A stretch of 64,000 nucleotides of DNA, from contig CM057839.1 in assembly GCA_030068075.1 (NCBI GenBank), forward strand, positions 22,609,167 through 22,673,166, in the 5' to 3' direction. How positions within the stretch are numbered: the stretch's first letter is position 1; each line of letters begins with the position of its first letter. This document shows, piece after piece, positions 12,368-24,404 of the stretch. The notes beneath the pieces were generated by a model that did no database searches, was not told the origin of the DNA, and saw only the letters and a list, made by a program, of their open reading frames with translations. The translations under genes were made by a program, and so were the position numbers. Origin of the DNA: Paguma larvata (Eukaryota > Chordata > Mammalia > Carnivora > Viverridae).

Positions 12368-12490
12368 AGGGGTGTGACTAGCAGGTGGAGACAAGGGACG
12401 CTAGTAAACATTCTACAACGTGGAAGATAGCCTTCCACAACAGTCATCCATCCAAAAATGTCAACAGTGACAACTTAGGGAAACCTTGCT
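12368..12490 (+). mobile_element. MER20-like hAT DNA transposon relic (partial)
   Basis: GGGGTGTGACTAGCAGGTGG, ACGCTAGTAAACATTCTACA, CCTTCCACAACA and AAATGTCAACAGTGACAACT follow the second half of the MER20 consensus in order. Only about 120 bp remains and the 5' terminal repeat is not visible. Confidence 0.7.
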
Positions 12491-13480
12491 TTAGCCTCCA
12501 CAAGAGATATTTTTAAGTTGTTAGAGTCTCCCTTTAAGTGATTTTACACTGTGTTGCATGTCACATAAGAACCTCAAGGCAGGATACTTCCATTTCTCCC
12601 TGAACGGGCTTTGTATTCTTTTTGTCATATATTCTACTGCTAAAATATTATAACCACACAAAACATTGTTACTGCTTTTAACAAATAATTATCTTTTAAA
12701 ATATGCAAATAAGAGAAAATATAGTTATATTTATCTATGTAGTTATTTTTTCCTTTATGGGTCTTATTTTCCTGTTGCTTTATATACCTGATAATTTTCT
12801 TTCTGATTCTAGACATCGTAAATTTTATTTTGTTGGATGATGTATATTTTCTTATTCCTATAAATATGCTTGAGTTTCCTTCTGTTATAATGTTAAGTTT
12901 CTTAAAAACAGCTTCTCTTTTGAATTCTTGGTTTAAGCTTTGCTATGTTCACTTAGAGCAATGTTTACTGTAGATCTCAATCCAAGACTGACACAAAGGC
13001 TGTGTCCTGTTATATCTGATGTCCTATGACTGTGGCAGACGGGGGCAGAAATACTACCATCCCTGGATGTGCTGCTGGGATTGTTCTCATTCTTTTGTGT
13101 GGTTCCTTTGTCAGCATGAAGTGTTTTCTTCATACACATATCCTTGTTGGAAATCATGACTCTCATGGGGCCATCGGCAAATCTCCAGAGATCTCTGGCT
13201 CTGTGCAGCTTTCTCTCCGGTATTGCGTCCTGTGGATTCTGAATAGAGTCCCTGTTGCTCTCCCTGGTTTCCAATCCCCAAGCCCTCAATTTGGAGAAAC
13301 TGCTCAGTTCTGCCTCTTTTTCCCTATGGAACTGCCTGGAAAATTTGCTAAACTAGTCTGCTGGGATAACTGTGAGAACCAACATATGAACAGGACTTTC
13401 CAGTGGCCTCTAGGCAGATTTCTCTTCAGTTCTCTTATGGACCTACTCTCCTATTTTGATTAATGACAGATGCACACTAC

Positions 13481-14616
13481 CCATAGAGAACAAAAAAACA
13501 AAGGCACTTTTTAGGGTGTACTGTTTGGATTTAAATCCTTTAGTATGATATGCAATTTTTAGGCAAAATCTACAGGTTAAAAAAAAGTGGGTTTCTTGCC
13601 CCTGTGCACCAATAATTGATTTTTTTTTAACTTGAAGTCTGGCTGAGGATAGGCTAATCATGTTACTATTCAAAAACTTCAATTTCTTAAGGTAAAACTA
13701 GAAGTTTGTATTTTGAATTTCAAATTGGCAGTTGTATTCGGTTAGGAAAGTGACTATAAACACAAGTTCTTGTGTTCGTCTTATTTTTGTTTGTTTTACC
13801 TCTAAACCCTAGGGTTTTTTAGTGTCAATTATATCAAAGTCTTTTGGTGTTTCAAGGTGAACAGGACCTAGAAGTTTGCTCAGTCTCAGTTTTTTAGCAA
13901 GATAAATTCACTTCTTTTGGATTGTCCTTCATTTGGATTTGTCTCTCATACAAACATGGATTCTGTTTCTTCCCTATCTCTCAGGGACAGATTTGTTTGA
14001 CTAAGTCTATGTTTTCTTATTGCTACTGTAACAAATTAGTAAAACTAGAATGTTGACAGAGCTGCATTCCATCAGAAGGCTCTAAATAGAATTAATTTCA
14101 ATAAATTATCCAGTTTCTAGAGTATATCTGGATTCGTTGGGCAGTGGCCTCTTTCCATCTTCAAGGCCAGCTATAAAAGTCAGTCAAGTCTTTCTCATGC
14201 TCTATCACTCTGATACTCTGTTCCATCTTTAAGCATGATTTTTATACAGTGAACTTGGTCTAGTAATCCAGAATAACTTCTTAAAGTCATCTGATTTATA
14301 ATTTTAATTCTTTTTTTCCAGGGAAACAACAGCTATTTGCAGTTGCAGAGAAAAAGCCATAAACTTCCTAAAGCCTTAAATTTCTTATTCTGGTTACGGC
14401 TTCTCAGCCACATCCCTGATTGCCTACAGCATCTCAACTATGTCTGTGCTAACAGAATGGGATGAAAAATACCTGCTGTCTAGTTAGAAGTTAACCCCTT
14501 CCTATTTTCTTTCATTTTAGCTCCCATGCAGGACAATCCTATATTTAGCTTTTCTCCAAGATTCCAAGTGTCAGAAATATGTATACTCTGTTATATAGGC
14601 TAATAATATACCTTTC

Positions 14617-14618
<2 letters not shown>
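13481..14618. other. Unclassified intergenic sequence
   Basis: No gene or recognised repeat. It runs up to the AT-dinucleotide array. Part may be a further diverged end of the antisense L1. Confidence 0.45.
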
Positions 14619-14664
<46 letters not shown>

Positions 14665-14714
14665 GCAAAGGACTTGAAAGAGGATCTAGTATCTATCAAT
14701 CAATCCATCCATCA

Positions 14715-14782
<68 letters not shown>

Positions 14783-14968
14783 CGTGCATGTGTGCGTGTG
14801 TGTGTATTTAATTTGTCCTCTCCGTATATTCATATATATGTATGTGTATATATATACATATATATATATATATCCATCCCATATGTGCATATATATGTAT
14901 ATATACATATATATAGGCAAATGACTTGAAAGAGGATCTGGTATCTATCAATCAATCCATCCATCAAT

Positions 14969-15003
<35 letters not shown>
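14619..15003. repeat. Compound (AT)n/(TG)n microsatellite complex
   Basis: (AT)n at 14619-14662, (AT)n at about 14718-14762 running into (TG)n to about 14806, mixed AT/GT at 14830-14915, then (AT)n(TG)n at about 14969-15003. Open frames through here (for example 14661-14924) are repeat translations of Ile-Tyr and Cys-Val. Array lengths are likely polymorphic and may be imprecise in assembly. Confidence 0.95.
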
Positions 15004-15031
15004 ATTTAATATGTCCTCTCCGTATATTCAT
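14663..15031 (+). repeat. Tandem duplication of a microsatellite-containing unit
   Basis: Two copies of one unit: 14663-14831 and 14916-15031. Each starts with GGCAAAKGACTTGAAAGAGG, continues GTATCTATCAATCAATCCAT, passes through an (AT)n(TG)n tract and ends GTCCTCTCCGTATATTCAT. A third partial copy of the left flank lies at 16185-16236. The two tandem copies differ by few substitutions outside the arrays. Confidence 0.9.
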
Positions 15032-15124
15032 AAAGCAAAAGGATAGGCCTCAGAAGCCTAATTTTGTTTTCTGACAGCATAAAATCATGGTCACAACCAA
15101 TATTCCAAATGTATCTATACCATC

Positions 15125-15493
15125 TGCTATGGGCTGAATTGTGGTCCTCCCAAAATTCATAGGTTGAATACAAAATTTCATTACTTCAGGATGTGACTGT
15201 AAAGAGATAATTAAGTTTAAATGAGGTCACTGTGGTGACCCCACTTCCTATATGGTGGATGTCCTTATGAGAAGAGGAAACCCTTACACAGATAAAGAGA
15301 AAGGGAAGCTCATGTGAAGACACAAGAGGCAGACGGCCATGTCTAAGCAACAGAGAGAGACTTAGAAGAACCTAGCCTTGCTAACAACTTGAGATTGGAC
15401 TACTAGCTTTCAGAATACTGAGCAAACAAATTTCCGTGTTTCAACCCACACAGCCTGTGGTATCTCGTTATGTCATCATAGCAAACTAGTACA
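15125..15493 (+). mobile_element. MLT1-type MaLR solo LTR
   Basis: Begins TGCTATGGGCTGAATTGTGG, contains TTCATAGGTTGAA, AGGTCACTGTGGTGACC, GTCCTTATGAGAAGAGGAAA and GAAGACACAAGAGGCAGACG, and ends near GCAAACTAGTACA. This is the order of an MLT1 LTR (endogenous retrovirus-like MaLR). Flanking CCATC/TCATC may be a decayed 5-bp TSD. No internal retroviral sequence was seen nearby. Confidence 0.85.
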
Positions 15494-15498
15494 TCATC

Positions 15499-16184
15499 TC
15501 GGTGTTTTTCCCCCAAGAATTAATATCTGGACAAGAGCTGGACTTACTGCCATATTTCCTCTATCTAAGGAATGACATGTTTAACTAAACAAAATGATCT
15601 TTGACTCATTAATGTTTTTTATTCTCTTAAAAAATATATTGTGTTTTCTTTTGGAGGGCACCTATCCAATTAGCAGAATAATTCTGAGTCCTTGCCTGTA
15701 GGGAAGAACCTTTACAAACGAATTACTTTGTTCAAACAAAAGGTGTATGAGTTACATAAAACAAAACATATTTACTACAGTTTAAAAATCTGATAGAGTA
15801 TCATGACATATAAACTAATATAAGTACTAGACCTTTTAATTTTCCTTCTATTCAGCCACTTTCTCTCATTTGAATAGATATATATTGGTTGCTTAATATT
15901 TTAATAGATACATTTCATAATTTTAATCACAATATTATCACTATTAGAGAAAATCCTACTGTTAAAATACATTTAAGATATGTCATAACTTTTATTAGCA
16001 AGTCATTAGCTTAATACTACAAATCACAGCTTTTACTCTAATGCATTTTGTGCCGAGGAATTAGCTGCATCAATCACAAGTGGTACCATATTAGGAAAAG
16101 CACCCACATCTCTCTTAAGTTCTCCTAAGTCTAACAAATTATAACAAAAATACTCTCAATTTAAAGCTCAAACAAATCAACATA
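15499..16184. other. Unclassified AT-rich sequence
   Basis: No recognised feature between the LTR and the third copy of the duplicated flank. Confidence 0.5.
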
Positions 16185-16236
16185 GGCAAAGGACTTGAAT
16201 GAGGATCTGGTATCTATAATCAATCCATCCATCCAT
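16185..16236 (+). repeat. Third, dispersed copy of the 14.66-kb unit flank
   Basis: GGCAAAGGACTTGAATGAGG, then TCTGGTATCTATAATCAATC and CATCC repeats match the left flank of the tandem unit 1.2-1.5 kb upstream. The match then changes into a (CATCATCTT)-like tract. It lacks the AT/TG arrays. Confidence 0.85.
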
Positions 16237-16239
16237 CAT

Positions 16240-18796
16240 CATCTTCATCATCACCTTCGGCATCTGTGTAAGTGTTAACACTCACAGATTTCATTTCATC
16301 TATATTAAAAAAATTACTAGGCCATTTCTAAATCTAAAATGAGCTAATTTTCAATCTTATAACTTATTTTTCTTCACTTAACTAATCTTTCTGTAATCAA
16401 TTTATTAATATTTGCCACAATTTATTTTACACACACAGACACACACATATCTGCATATACGAGTTTACTGTTTTTTGAAGATGATTGATGAATTTTAAAA
16501 TCTGGTGTAGGACATTTCTTATTTGATTATTTGAGTAATGACTTACCTATTACAAAAATAAATATAAATAAACTAAAAATTAATAAAAAATACATTTTCA
16601 TCCTTATGGGGTGAAATTTTGTGTAATACATCAATGAAGTATTATGAAGAACTGATAGATGTAATTTGAATGATGGAACTATAGTATCATCCAGACTCTG
16701 GAACAGACTTTTCGTTGTATGGGGAAGAAATATGAATCCTAAAGCCAGAGCAGGGGTCAGTGCTCACTTGAGAAGATAACAATTGTCTTACATTATGCAG
16801 TGCACGCCAACATTTTACATTTGAGACAGAGTAAAAATGTAAGGGAGATTTCTCAGCCCCACAGCTAGTCTAGACTCACTGTAAGTATAAACGTATTAAA
16901 GAAAAAATAATAAAACAATGGTATTAACACTCTGTATTCTTCGAATTCCTGTCATTGATAAGGAGTCTATTATTTTTATTATTTCTGTTTCAAAATTGGA
17001 ATGAGGTGTATGCTTTTTGCTCTTTTATGTTGTAAGTAATATGAATAGATAGAAAATGAAATAAAGATTGTGCTTCAGCGACTCACAGAGATAAACTATT
17101 TTATCTAGGTCAAATCATCATTTTAATAATAATTATAATTAGAAAAATCCCATGCAAGGAAAAGTCAATTATCAAGTAATTTCAAGTATGATTATTCTGA
17201 TGTCTCACCCTCAGTATTTCTATTCCCATTTATCTTTTGCAGTCTTTATTATGTTTTGCTTCTCTCTCTTTTTTTTTTTAAATCTAGACTTGGCTCTGAC
17301 AAGAATTTTATGTATTATTTTATAAAGTATGCTAGGAGAATTTTGAGGTGTAAGCAGTGTTACAAAATGAAATCTTCTCTTCGTCCTGTGGGTGGGATGG
17401 CCACCTCTGTTCTGCTGCAGTTTCTGTTACCTACCTGAATGTCTGTCCCTGAAGAAATCAGAACTGAGCCATCAAGAGTGGAGGAAAGTCTCAAACCTGT
17501 CTCAAAAGAGTTCATCATTTAAATCTTTTTATTAGGTCTCATAATGAGACAGCCTGCCTAATTAAACCAGGATAAACTATTATCAGGATTGCAATGACTT
17601 ACTTATGCATATCAAAACCTCAGAAATTACTAAAGATTCCAAACCTTTTTGCAGAACAAAGATGACTTCTTAATTCAAATTGATGACTTCTGGACAGATA
17701 TCTGTGGCTGGAAAAAACTTGGAAATTGTTTAAAATGCATCCTTTTATTTTGCGACTGGCAGAGGTATGTGGAGACTCTTTCCTTAAATGGAAAAGTGAG
17801 AGGATTTTAGATGTAATGGTTACATGCAGCAGATATAGCTGTAAGTACAATGCACCCTATTTGCAGATGGACTAATATTATTTTCTTTTAAAACTTTTGA
17901 GATGTTACTTCACTTTTTGAGAGAATTTCAAATAACTGCCACTGAACTGTGTTTTTAAAATTAAATAAACTCTGGAACACGTTGCAAAAGTTCACATCTA
18001 TAAGCTATTCCTTTTAGGGGTCAATCATTTATACAAAGCCTTCCAGAAATGAGTGTCAAAAGTCTTCTGACTATTCAATAGATATGCTCTCTACACAGCA
18101 GATATGGAGACCCAAACACATCAACAAATGTATTGTACAACTGGCCTTATCTACAGATAATTGAAATACAAACCAGTTGGAAAACAACATTTAGGTGTCT
18201 CTGGAATTTAATTTGTAGTTTAGCAATTTGCACCTCCATCCGACTTGGGAGATATTTTTTATTGATTTCACTACCAAATAATCTGAGAGGACTACTTTAC
18301 CTTGGCATCATCTCATTGTGCCAACCCTTACTTATCTTGACATGAGTGTATTTGGCTTTTCCTTTAATGTAATCAAAAAACCCTTGTTTATATTTGTAAA
18401 TGTAATGGTCACCCATGTAGTCTTTTCTGTACGGAACACTACAGTGTGGTATTGGAAAAATTTCCTCTTGATCACCTGTCATTCTGATGTCATCATACCA
18501 CCTTTCATTTTAGTAATAAATAATAAATTTAGGGTTTTATCACGTCAATATAGTTTCATCTCGTTAAATTAATGAATATGTTAAATAGCTTTGAAGTTCA
18601 CTGTTTTCTTCTAATTGTGTAACTTAATGGCAAGCAAATACTGAGTATATATTTGGAGCACAGTAGTATTATTTGTAAGAAGATAGCCCACATTACAAAA
18701 GATTGAGGAATTAATCCTTCTGATCACATTAATTACTACTAATTATAACAAATAATAAAATACATCTTGAAAAATAGTTTTAGCTTGTCAAAATTT
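16240..18796. other. Unclassified intergenic sequence
   Basis: About 2.5 kb without recognised repeats or genes. Small open frames at 17256-17438, 17620-17850, 18133-18345 and 18318-18572 have no recognisable domains. Codon use looks AT-driven. Confidence 0.5.
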
Positions 18797-18808
18797 AAAA
18801 GATTGTCT

Positions 18809-19013
18809 CAGATGCCTGGGTGGCTCCGTCACTTAGGTGTCTAATTTCACTTAAGCTCAGGTCAAGATATTGTTGTACCTGAGTTTGAGCCCTGTGTGTG
18901 GCTCTCTACTGTCAGCACAGAACCTGTTTCAGACCTTCTGCACCCCTCTCTCTGTCCTTCCTCCATGCACTCTCTCTCTCTCAAAAATAAACATTAAAAT
19001 AAAATATAAAATA
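18809..19013 (+). mobile_element. Carnivora SINE, diverged
   Basis: GATGCCTGGGTGGCTCCGTC head, TAAGCTCAGGTCAAG, GAGTTTGAGCCC core, CT-rich section and TCAAAAATAAACATTAAAAT tail. An imperfect repeat (AAAAGATTGTCT at 18797-18808; a similar ATAATGTCT ending near 19024) marks the target site. Confidence 0.88.
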
Positions 19014-19024
19014 AAATAATGTCT

Positions 19025-21169
19025 ACTATGGGTATGTTTCACTTTGAAGATGATGGATTGTTGGTTTAAATATTATATTTATTTTTATGATTTTTTCAGA
19101 TATTTGTGTTTTCATTTTGAATTTCAAAATTTAGAAGAGAAAATATGACCCCTATGTCAAGAGTACTCACTCAGCATGGTTTTAATATTAGACTTTCCCT
19201 TTAAATATTTTCACATTTTTAAGCAAAAAAAGTTTGAAAATTCACCTTTATTTGTTTTAATAATACAAAATATTTTATACACCAGCAAGTCATCTTGAAA
19301 CTGATAACCTTTCAAACATATTTTCATATAGTCTACACTGGTCTTCTATCTCCATAGGTTATTTTCTTAAAGCATCTTTAAATTCTTAAGGGATATTGCA
19401 GATTCCAAGGACAAATTTAAGGGCACATCTATTACAAATTTAATTTTGAGGAATAGAATTATATTGAAGATAATTGAAATTAGAGTGCATTTGAGTTTAG
19501 TGAATGCATGTGCAAAAGGACACTAGAATCTGCCTCTGTGCTTTTAAGAACCATGGTTCCATTTTAACTTGCTCTTTTGATTCTGTATGTTGAAGGAATA
19601 ATGGACAAATGGAAGATTAATATTTTGATTTCAAATGTCAAAAATGACTTATTTAACTAATCAAATCAATATTGCACAAAAATGCTAAGTTTTCTTAATT
19701 GTATACTCCACAAAATTGTACTTCAGGATACCAGCAGACTAAGAGTCATATTCAAATGTTTTGACTCTAAATATACATGATTACTGCAATATATTTTTGG
19801 AAGAAAATAGAAGAAGAACATATATAAAATACTCTAAGCTTTATTTCTTATATTCTTAATCTCTATGTAGTCATAAAATATTAATGGTGTTAGAAATATC
19901 ATTAATATGTGTATTAATATTTGCATTTAACTTATTTATAATGTGTTTACTACATAATAAACCATCAGAATAATGACTTTGTACTTTTTCTTACACACCT
20001 AAAGCAGTACCTACCACATTATATTTTGAATATGTATTGAAATTAATTAATGAATAGACACCTTTCATAGAAGTATAAAAATAAAATAATATAAAATGTG
20101 TTTAAATATGTAAATACGTTTTTACATTATAACTAAATAAATAAATGAGAGTTAATTAGAATTTCAATTCCATGCAACTACACATAGATGGATGCTTTAT
20201 TTAATAGTTATTCTATAACTATGTTCTGTTAGTTAAGTTAGGTAAAATGTGTAAAGATATTTGATCAGTCAAATAGTGAATTTTAATAATAACCTGTTAT
20301 TAGTTTTAATATATATTTATTTTTATACATTGCATGCCAGATAGTATTTGGATCCTGAAGAAGAAATATAAAGAGATTCTATTTTCTACATCACTTGGAG
20401 GTAGTTAAGACAGAAATGTCCCTGATATTAGTGACTTTTTGTGTTCTGGTGTGTATTAGTTAATATACTTGACCAGAAATTTTGCATATGAGTCCTTGGT
20501 TGGAGAGACCACAAGGTAACTACTACCATTCTGTAATAATCTATATAAATTTCATTAAAAATACTGTACTCATTTTGATCAACTACAATATTGAATTGTG
20601 GGGTCATTAGTATATTTAGTTGCTTTACATACATTCCTAGGTTGTAGGTACAAGAAACAAGTTAGTTATAATTACATAGCAAAACATATTTAATATATTG
20701 CACTCAAAGAAAGAAATGTAGAAAAAAATGTTGCTCTAAATTAATAAGTTGTGTGATGGTCTTAAAGGCTCCTGCAGTTTTAACATATAAATAATTTGTA
20801 AACAAAGACATTATTAGAGTAAGATCCCACAAAATAGTGAATTAGGTAAATTATACTTATTTGCTGTGTTTCACTTTCAAATTTGAGTGAACACTGCACT
20901 CGCTTTCATTATGGAAATTATTGTACTTTAGGACACCAAACGGTCTGCATTCCACCCACCCACTCATAAGGTATGTAGTGTCTGGAAAAAACGTTTTTTC
21001 TCAACCTTTTAAAAAGTTTATCTCACTGTTTTATGGCTTCTTGAGTGCTGATTCTCCATATACTTTAATGATTGCTTCCAGAAAAGTTTTCTTTTTTCAC
21101 TTTTTTAAAAAAATAATGGATTGATATTTGAAATTCTGGAATTTTGCACAATTTGATTCTTATAGTTTT
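19025..21169. other. Very AT-rich unclassified sequence
   Basis: No gene or clear repeat in about 2.1 kb. Several short TA-rich alternating stretches occur. Nothing supports an exon. Confidence 0.5.
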
Positions 21170-21560
21170 TTTTTATCTATACATTTTTTTCTTAGTAATA
21201 TTTGGGATTTTTAATGCAGACCTTTCTATACCTATAATAGAATATAATATAAATCTCTTTTTGAATTCTGAAGCTCCATTTAGCCATATACTCAACCCTT
21301 CATCTGGCTTTCTTTTTCATTCACATATTCCATCTCTTTGCTGTTCTATATTCCACTTTGATTTTTTTCTTCAAATCTATCTTCTAATTCACTAATTTTA
21401 TCTTCAATCCCATTATTTCTGTGATTTTGTTCATTCTTCAAGTTATAATTGTATTGATTATTAACTCACATATAAATTTTCTATTAGACCGTTTGAAATT
21501 CTGCTTGTTCTTTTTAAATAACGTATTTTCCTAATTTTTGCTATCCATCCTTTTATATTT
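21170..21560 (-). mobile_element. Possible old L1 ORF1-region fragment, antisense
   Basis: TTTTTTTCTTCAAATCTATC, TTCTAATTCACTAATTTTAT and CTTCAATCCCATTATTTCTG are typical in style of antisense ORF1-region coiled-coil sequence of old L1/HAL1. Borders are uncertain. Confidence 0.45.
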
Positions 21561-21618
21561 TATATACTTTATATACTTGACAATTCCCTCAACAGAAAAC
21601 TCAGGTTTCTACTTGTAT

Positions 21619-21619
<1 letters not shown>

Positions 21620-21651
<32 letters not shown>
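21620..21651 (+). repeat. Interrupted (TG)n microsatellite
   Basis: TGTGTGTGTATATGTGTGTG followed by more TG units. Short and imperfect. Confidence 0.9.
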
Positions 21652-21828
21652 TCAATTTATCATGACTCCATTTGTAAGACATATTTATGTAAGTTGAACA
21701 ATGTAAGATTGTGACCTCTATAATACCAGTATTTATTTTTGTATTTTCTAGACAAGAACACAAGTACTAACATGTGACTACTATGACTTCAGTCCTAAGT
21801 TTCAGGCTTTTCAGATAATACAGATTTT

Positions 21829-22001
21829 TTTTTTCAAGTTTATATTTAAATTCCAGTCAGGTACCATATAGTGTAATATTAGTTTCAGTTGTACAATTTA
21901 GTGATTCATTACTTCCATACAACACCAAGGAGTGCCCATCACAAGTGCACTCCTTAATCCCCATCACATATTTAACCCATCCCCCACCCACCCTCTTTCT
22001 G
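21829..22001 (-). mobile_element. L1 3' end, antisense, with 16-bp TSD
   Basis: A T-run, then TTCCAGTCAGGTACCATATA, GTGTAATATTAGTTTCAG, CATACAACACCAAGGAG and CCCATCCCCCACCCACCC match the antisense of another carnivoran L1 3' UTR subfamily. A perfect 16-bp TSD AGATAATACAGATTTT lies at 21813-21828 and 22002-22017. Severely 5'-truncated (about 170 bp). Confidence 0.92.
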
Positions 22002-22182
22002 AGATAATACAGATTTTATAAAATGGGTGATGATGACTATGGAACAATAGGAGAAAACGGTGTTTCTATAATTTTGGAGGTAAATGTTCTTCACTAACCA
22101 AATCCCAGATGAGGTAAATTTCTTTTCTTCTCCTGTCCTCCCTTCTCCTCTTTGTCTCTATCTCTGTGTCTCTCTGGCTGTC

Positions 22183-22271
22183 CTTATGTACATACATACA
22201 TATACACACATATGTATGTATACATACATACATACACACATATGTATGTATGTAGGTATGTATACATGTAT
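22183..22271. repeat. Palindromic (CATA)n/(TATG)n microsatellite
   Basis: Alternating CATA and TATG blocks: ACATACATATACACACATATGTATGTATACATAC repeats about twice (written here only as a motif class). The two strands are near mirror complements, so it can fold into a hairpin. Confidence 0.85.
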
Positions 22272-22887
22272 TTCTTCTATGTCAATCTTTTATTAAAACT
22301 GAAATTATCCCTCTTGTTTGGATCAAGATTTGCACCCTATTTCTCTCCTGCCATCTTCAAACCCTGTTCCAAAACTGACCATTTTCCAGGACAGCTATAA
22401 TTTCAGTTCATGATTCTATCATCTTCCTGGTCACTTCCTTACACTCATTACTACAGAAATACTGGAGGATGTTTGTGATAGTTAATTCAATGTTTTAGGT
22501 GCTTTGATTGGGGGAGAGTTTTCATTTTGTCGAGTAAAAGGAAATTTCCATATCTGTAAAGAAAATACACTTCTAATGCTATAATTTCAGGCATCTGAAT
22601 TGTTATCAAGGGAGGTATTTTTATGCAAAACCACGTTTAATGTGAAAATCTTCTATAAAGCTGAAGACTAGCAATGAAAATTTTTTCATAGTTTTCTATG
22701 ATAAGGAAAGAAAATTATTTCTGACCCATTTTTATGCTCTGATTGGCATTATATTGCATTCTTACTCCTCTATGGAAGCCAGCTAATGTTGGTGAGACAC
22801 TATTCATATGTAAAATAGCATTTCTTCCTTGTCGGCAAAGAAGAATTAGATATATTACCCCTTTAAATTCTGTAGCACTTGCTTTTT
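22272..22887. other. Unclassified intergenic sequence
   Basis: No recognised feature. Confidence 0.5.
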
Positions 22888-22942
22888 ACCATTGTATAGA
22901 CTGAGAAATCTGGCTAGGTTAAGTAGCTTCCATAGAATTTAA
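22888..22942 (+). mobile_element. Possible MIR core fragment
   Basis: TTTACCATTGTATAGACTGAG followed by GAAATCTGGCTAGGTTAAGTA resembles the MIR core (a gradient of conserved bases around the GAGGAAACTGAGGC-type motif). Very short. Confidence 0.4.
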
Positions 22943-23049
22943 ACGCAAGCATTTTAAAACAGCTGACAAGATTTCCATCACATTGTACACTCTGTCCCTT
23001 AGTTTCTTCTTCATGGGAAATTTAAAATTTATTCCACCATTTCTGCATA

Positions 23050-23165
23050 ATAGTGGCACCTGCACCTTATAAATTAAGAAATAGAGCCAAAAAGAAGTTA
23101 ATTGCCTTGCTCAGGGACACACAGTAAATCAATGGTAGAATCAGTAATAAATGGATTCCTTGGTC
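23050..23165 (+). mobile_element. MIR fragment
   Basis: AATTAAGAAATAGAGCC, AGTTAATTGCCTTGCTCAGG and GACACACAGTAAATCAATGG follow the MIR core order (TTAAGTGACTTGCCCAAGGT-type, then CACACAG). Ancient mammalian SINE. Confidence 0.7.
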
Positions 23166-23504
23166 ACAAATAACCACTCTTTCCTACAAGAACATAAAGC
23201 TAATGTAAATTAAACTTTAGTCAGTCTAAATAATAAAAACGCTCTCAAATCCAATGTGTTTTAAAACAGCTGAGCCAAGTAGAAGAGGCTATTGCAACAA
23301 AAATATATTCTCTCTTTTACATTTTATTCCAGGAATATCTACAGCATTATTTCTCTTGAAAGCACTCCATTTCATTGTAGAAAATAGAAGGCAAGAAACA
23401 CACCTATTTTACCTGTTTACCAGGGCTAAAACTTAAACTGGTTTTAATAACCTCTGAATAAAAACGTACCTTAGTTATAACCCCCTCATACCTTCCCCCG
23501 AATT

Positions 23505-23507
<3 letters not shown>
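23166..23507. other. Unclassified intergenic sequence
   Basis: No recognised feature; the frame at 23254-23436 is not convincing as a gene. Confidence 0.5.

Positions 23508-23550
<43 letters not shown>
23508..23550 (+). repeat. (CA)n microsatellite
   Basis: About 21 uninterrupted CA units, followed by TATATTTACA. Likely polymorphic. Confidence 0.97.
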
Positions 23551-23555
<5 letters not shown>

Positions 23556-24404
23556 TTACACTGATATTTAAAATAAATTTTACGTAATTATTGTTTAAGT
23601 ATTTGTTTACCATGGAATTATTTAAAATTTTGTTATTGTGTTTCCAATAGAAATGAATGGAGAAAGTACTGCAACTACAAATTGGAGCAGAAATACTGAG
23701 TAGATATATCAAGTTTTTCAACTAATTACTTATTAATGCTGCATTTTAAAAAGGCTATATGAAATCTATATGTTTCTTTCACTACCAATATTTGGTTTTA
23801 AATCTCTATGTAAATGGCCTTTGTGGGTGGCATGGGTTAAGCCTTATTGGAATTGCAATGACTCCATTTATTTCATTGAAGTAAGAACTTCATTCAGGAT
23901 TTGCAAATTACTTATATTATGAAGGGTGTATACAGTATGGATGATTCTTTCTGAAGCCAAAAGAGAGGCCCAACTACTAGGCAGGTGAGTTGTTACCTAC
24001 AGTGATCTACAAAAGTTAAGAAGGCATAGTTAGTTCTATGAAGAGAAGTTCACACCAAATGCTTCACAGCAAAAACTTCCTCCGCATGCTGTGCTATCCT
24101 TAACTACTGCAATCTTGTTCTGGGAAGGTTTATGAATATCTGTACTATACCGAAAGATGGATCTCAGGGGTAAAGATTTCTCTTCAGTTGTTCAGGCAGC
24201 TGCTAATGGGCAGATGTCATTCCAATAAAATTCCTATAAATGCTCTATAACTAGATGGGAAGACGAAGCTGGGTTTCCACACAAAGCTGGAGATTTCCAT
24301 GAGCCAAAGAAACAGTGGAAATGTAGCTCTTCACTTACCTAATTTGTTAATTGATCTTATTTGTGAATAATTCATTTTCATCTTTATTCTTTTTTTTAAA
24401 TATG
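23551..24404. other. Unclassified intergenic sequence
   Basis: No gene or recognised repeat. Confidence 0.5.

Larger units (their letters stand above)
11478..13480 (-). mobile_element. Old L1, antisense, with nested inserts
   Basis: 11478-11823 and 12060-12365 resemble antisense ORF2 endonuclease-region sequence of old L1 (CATTCTTACTGATTTTC, then AAATCTCCATTTATAATTG). 12490-13480 resembles antisense 5'-region sequence (TTTAAGCTTTGCTATGTTCA, TTTACTGTAGATCTCAATCC). The order is as expected for one antisense element interrupted by a SINE and a MER20 relic. The 145-codon frame at 13026-13463 lies within this and is not considered a gene. Outer borders are approximate. Confidence 0.6.

Noticed and set aside
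13026..13463. 145-codon open frame with fairly protein-like composition
   Set aside because: It lies within sequence resembling the antisense 5' region of an old L1 (flanked by further L1-like sequence), overlaps an equally long frame on the other strand and has no recognised domain.
14661..14924. Frames on both strands rich in Ile-Tyr and Cys-Val
   Set aside because: Translations of (AT)n and (TG)n arrays.
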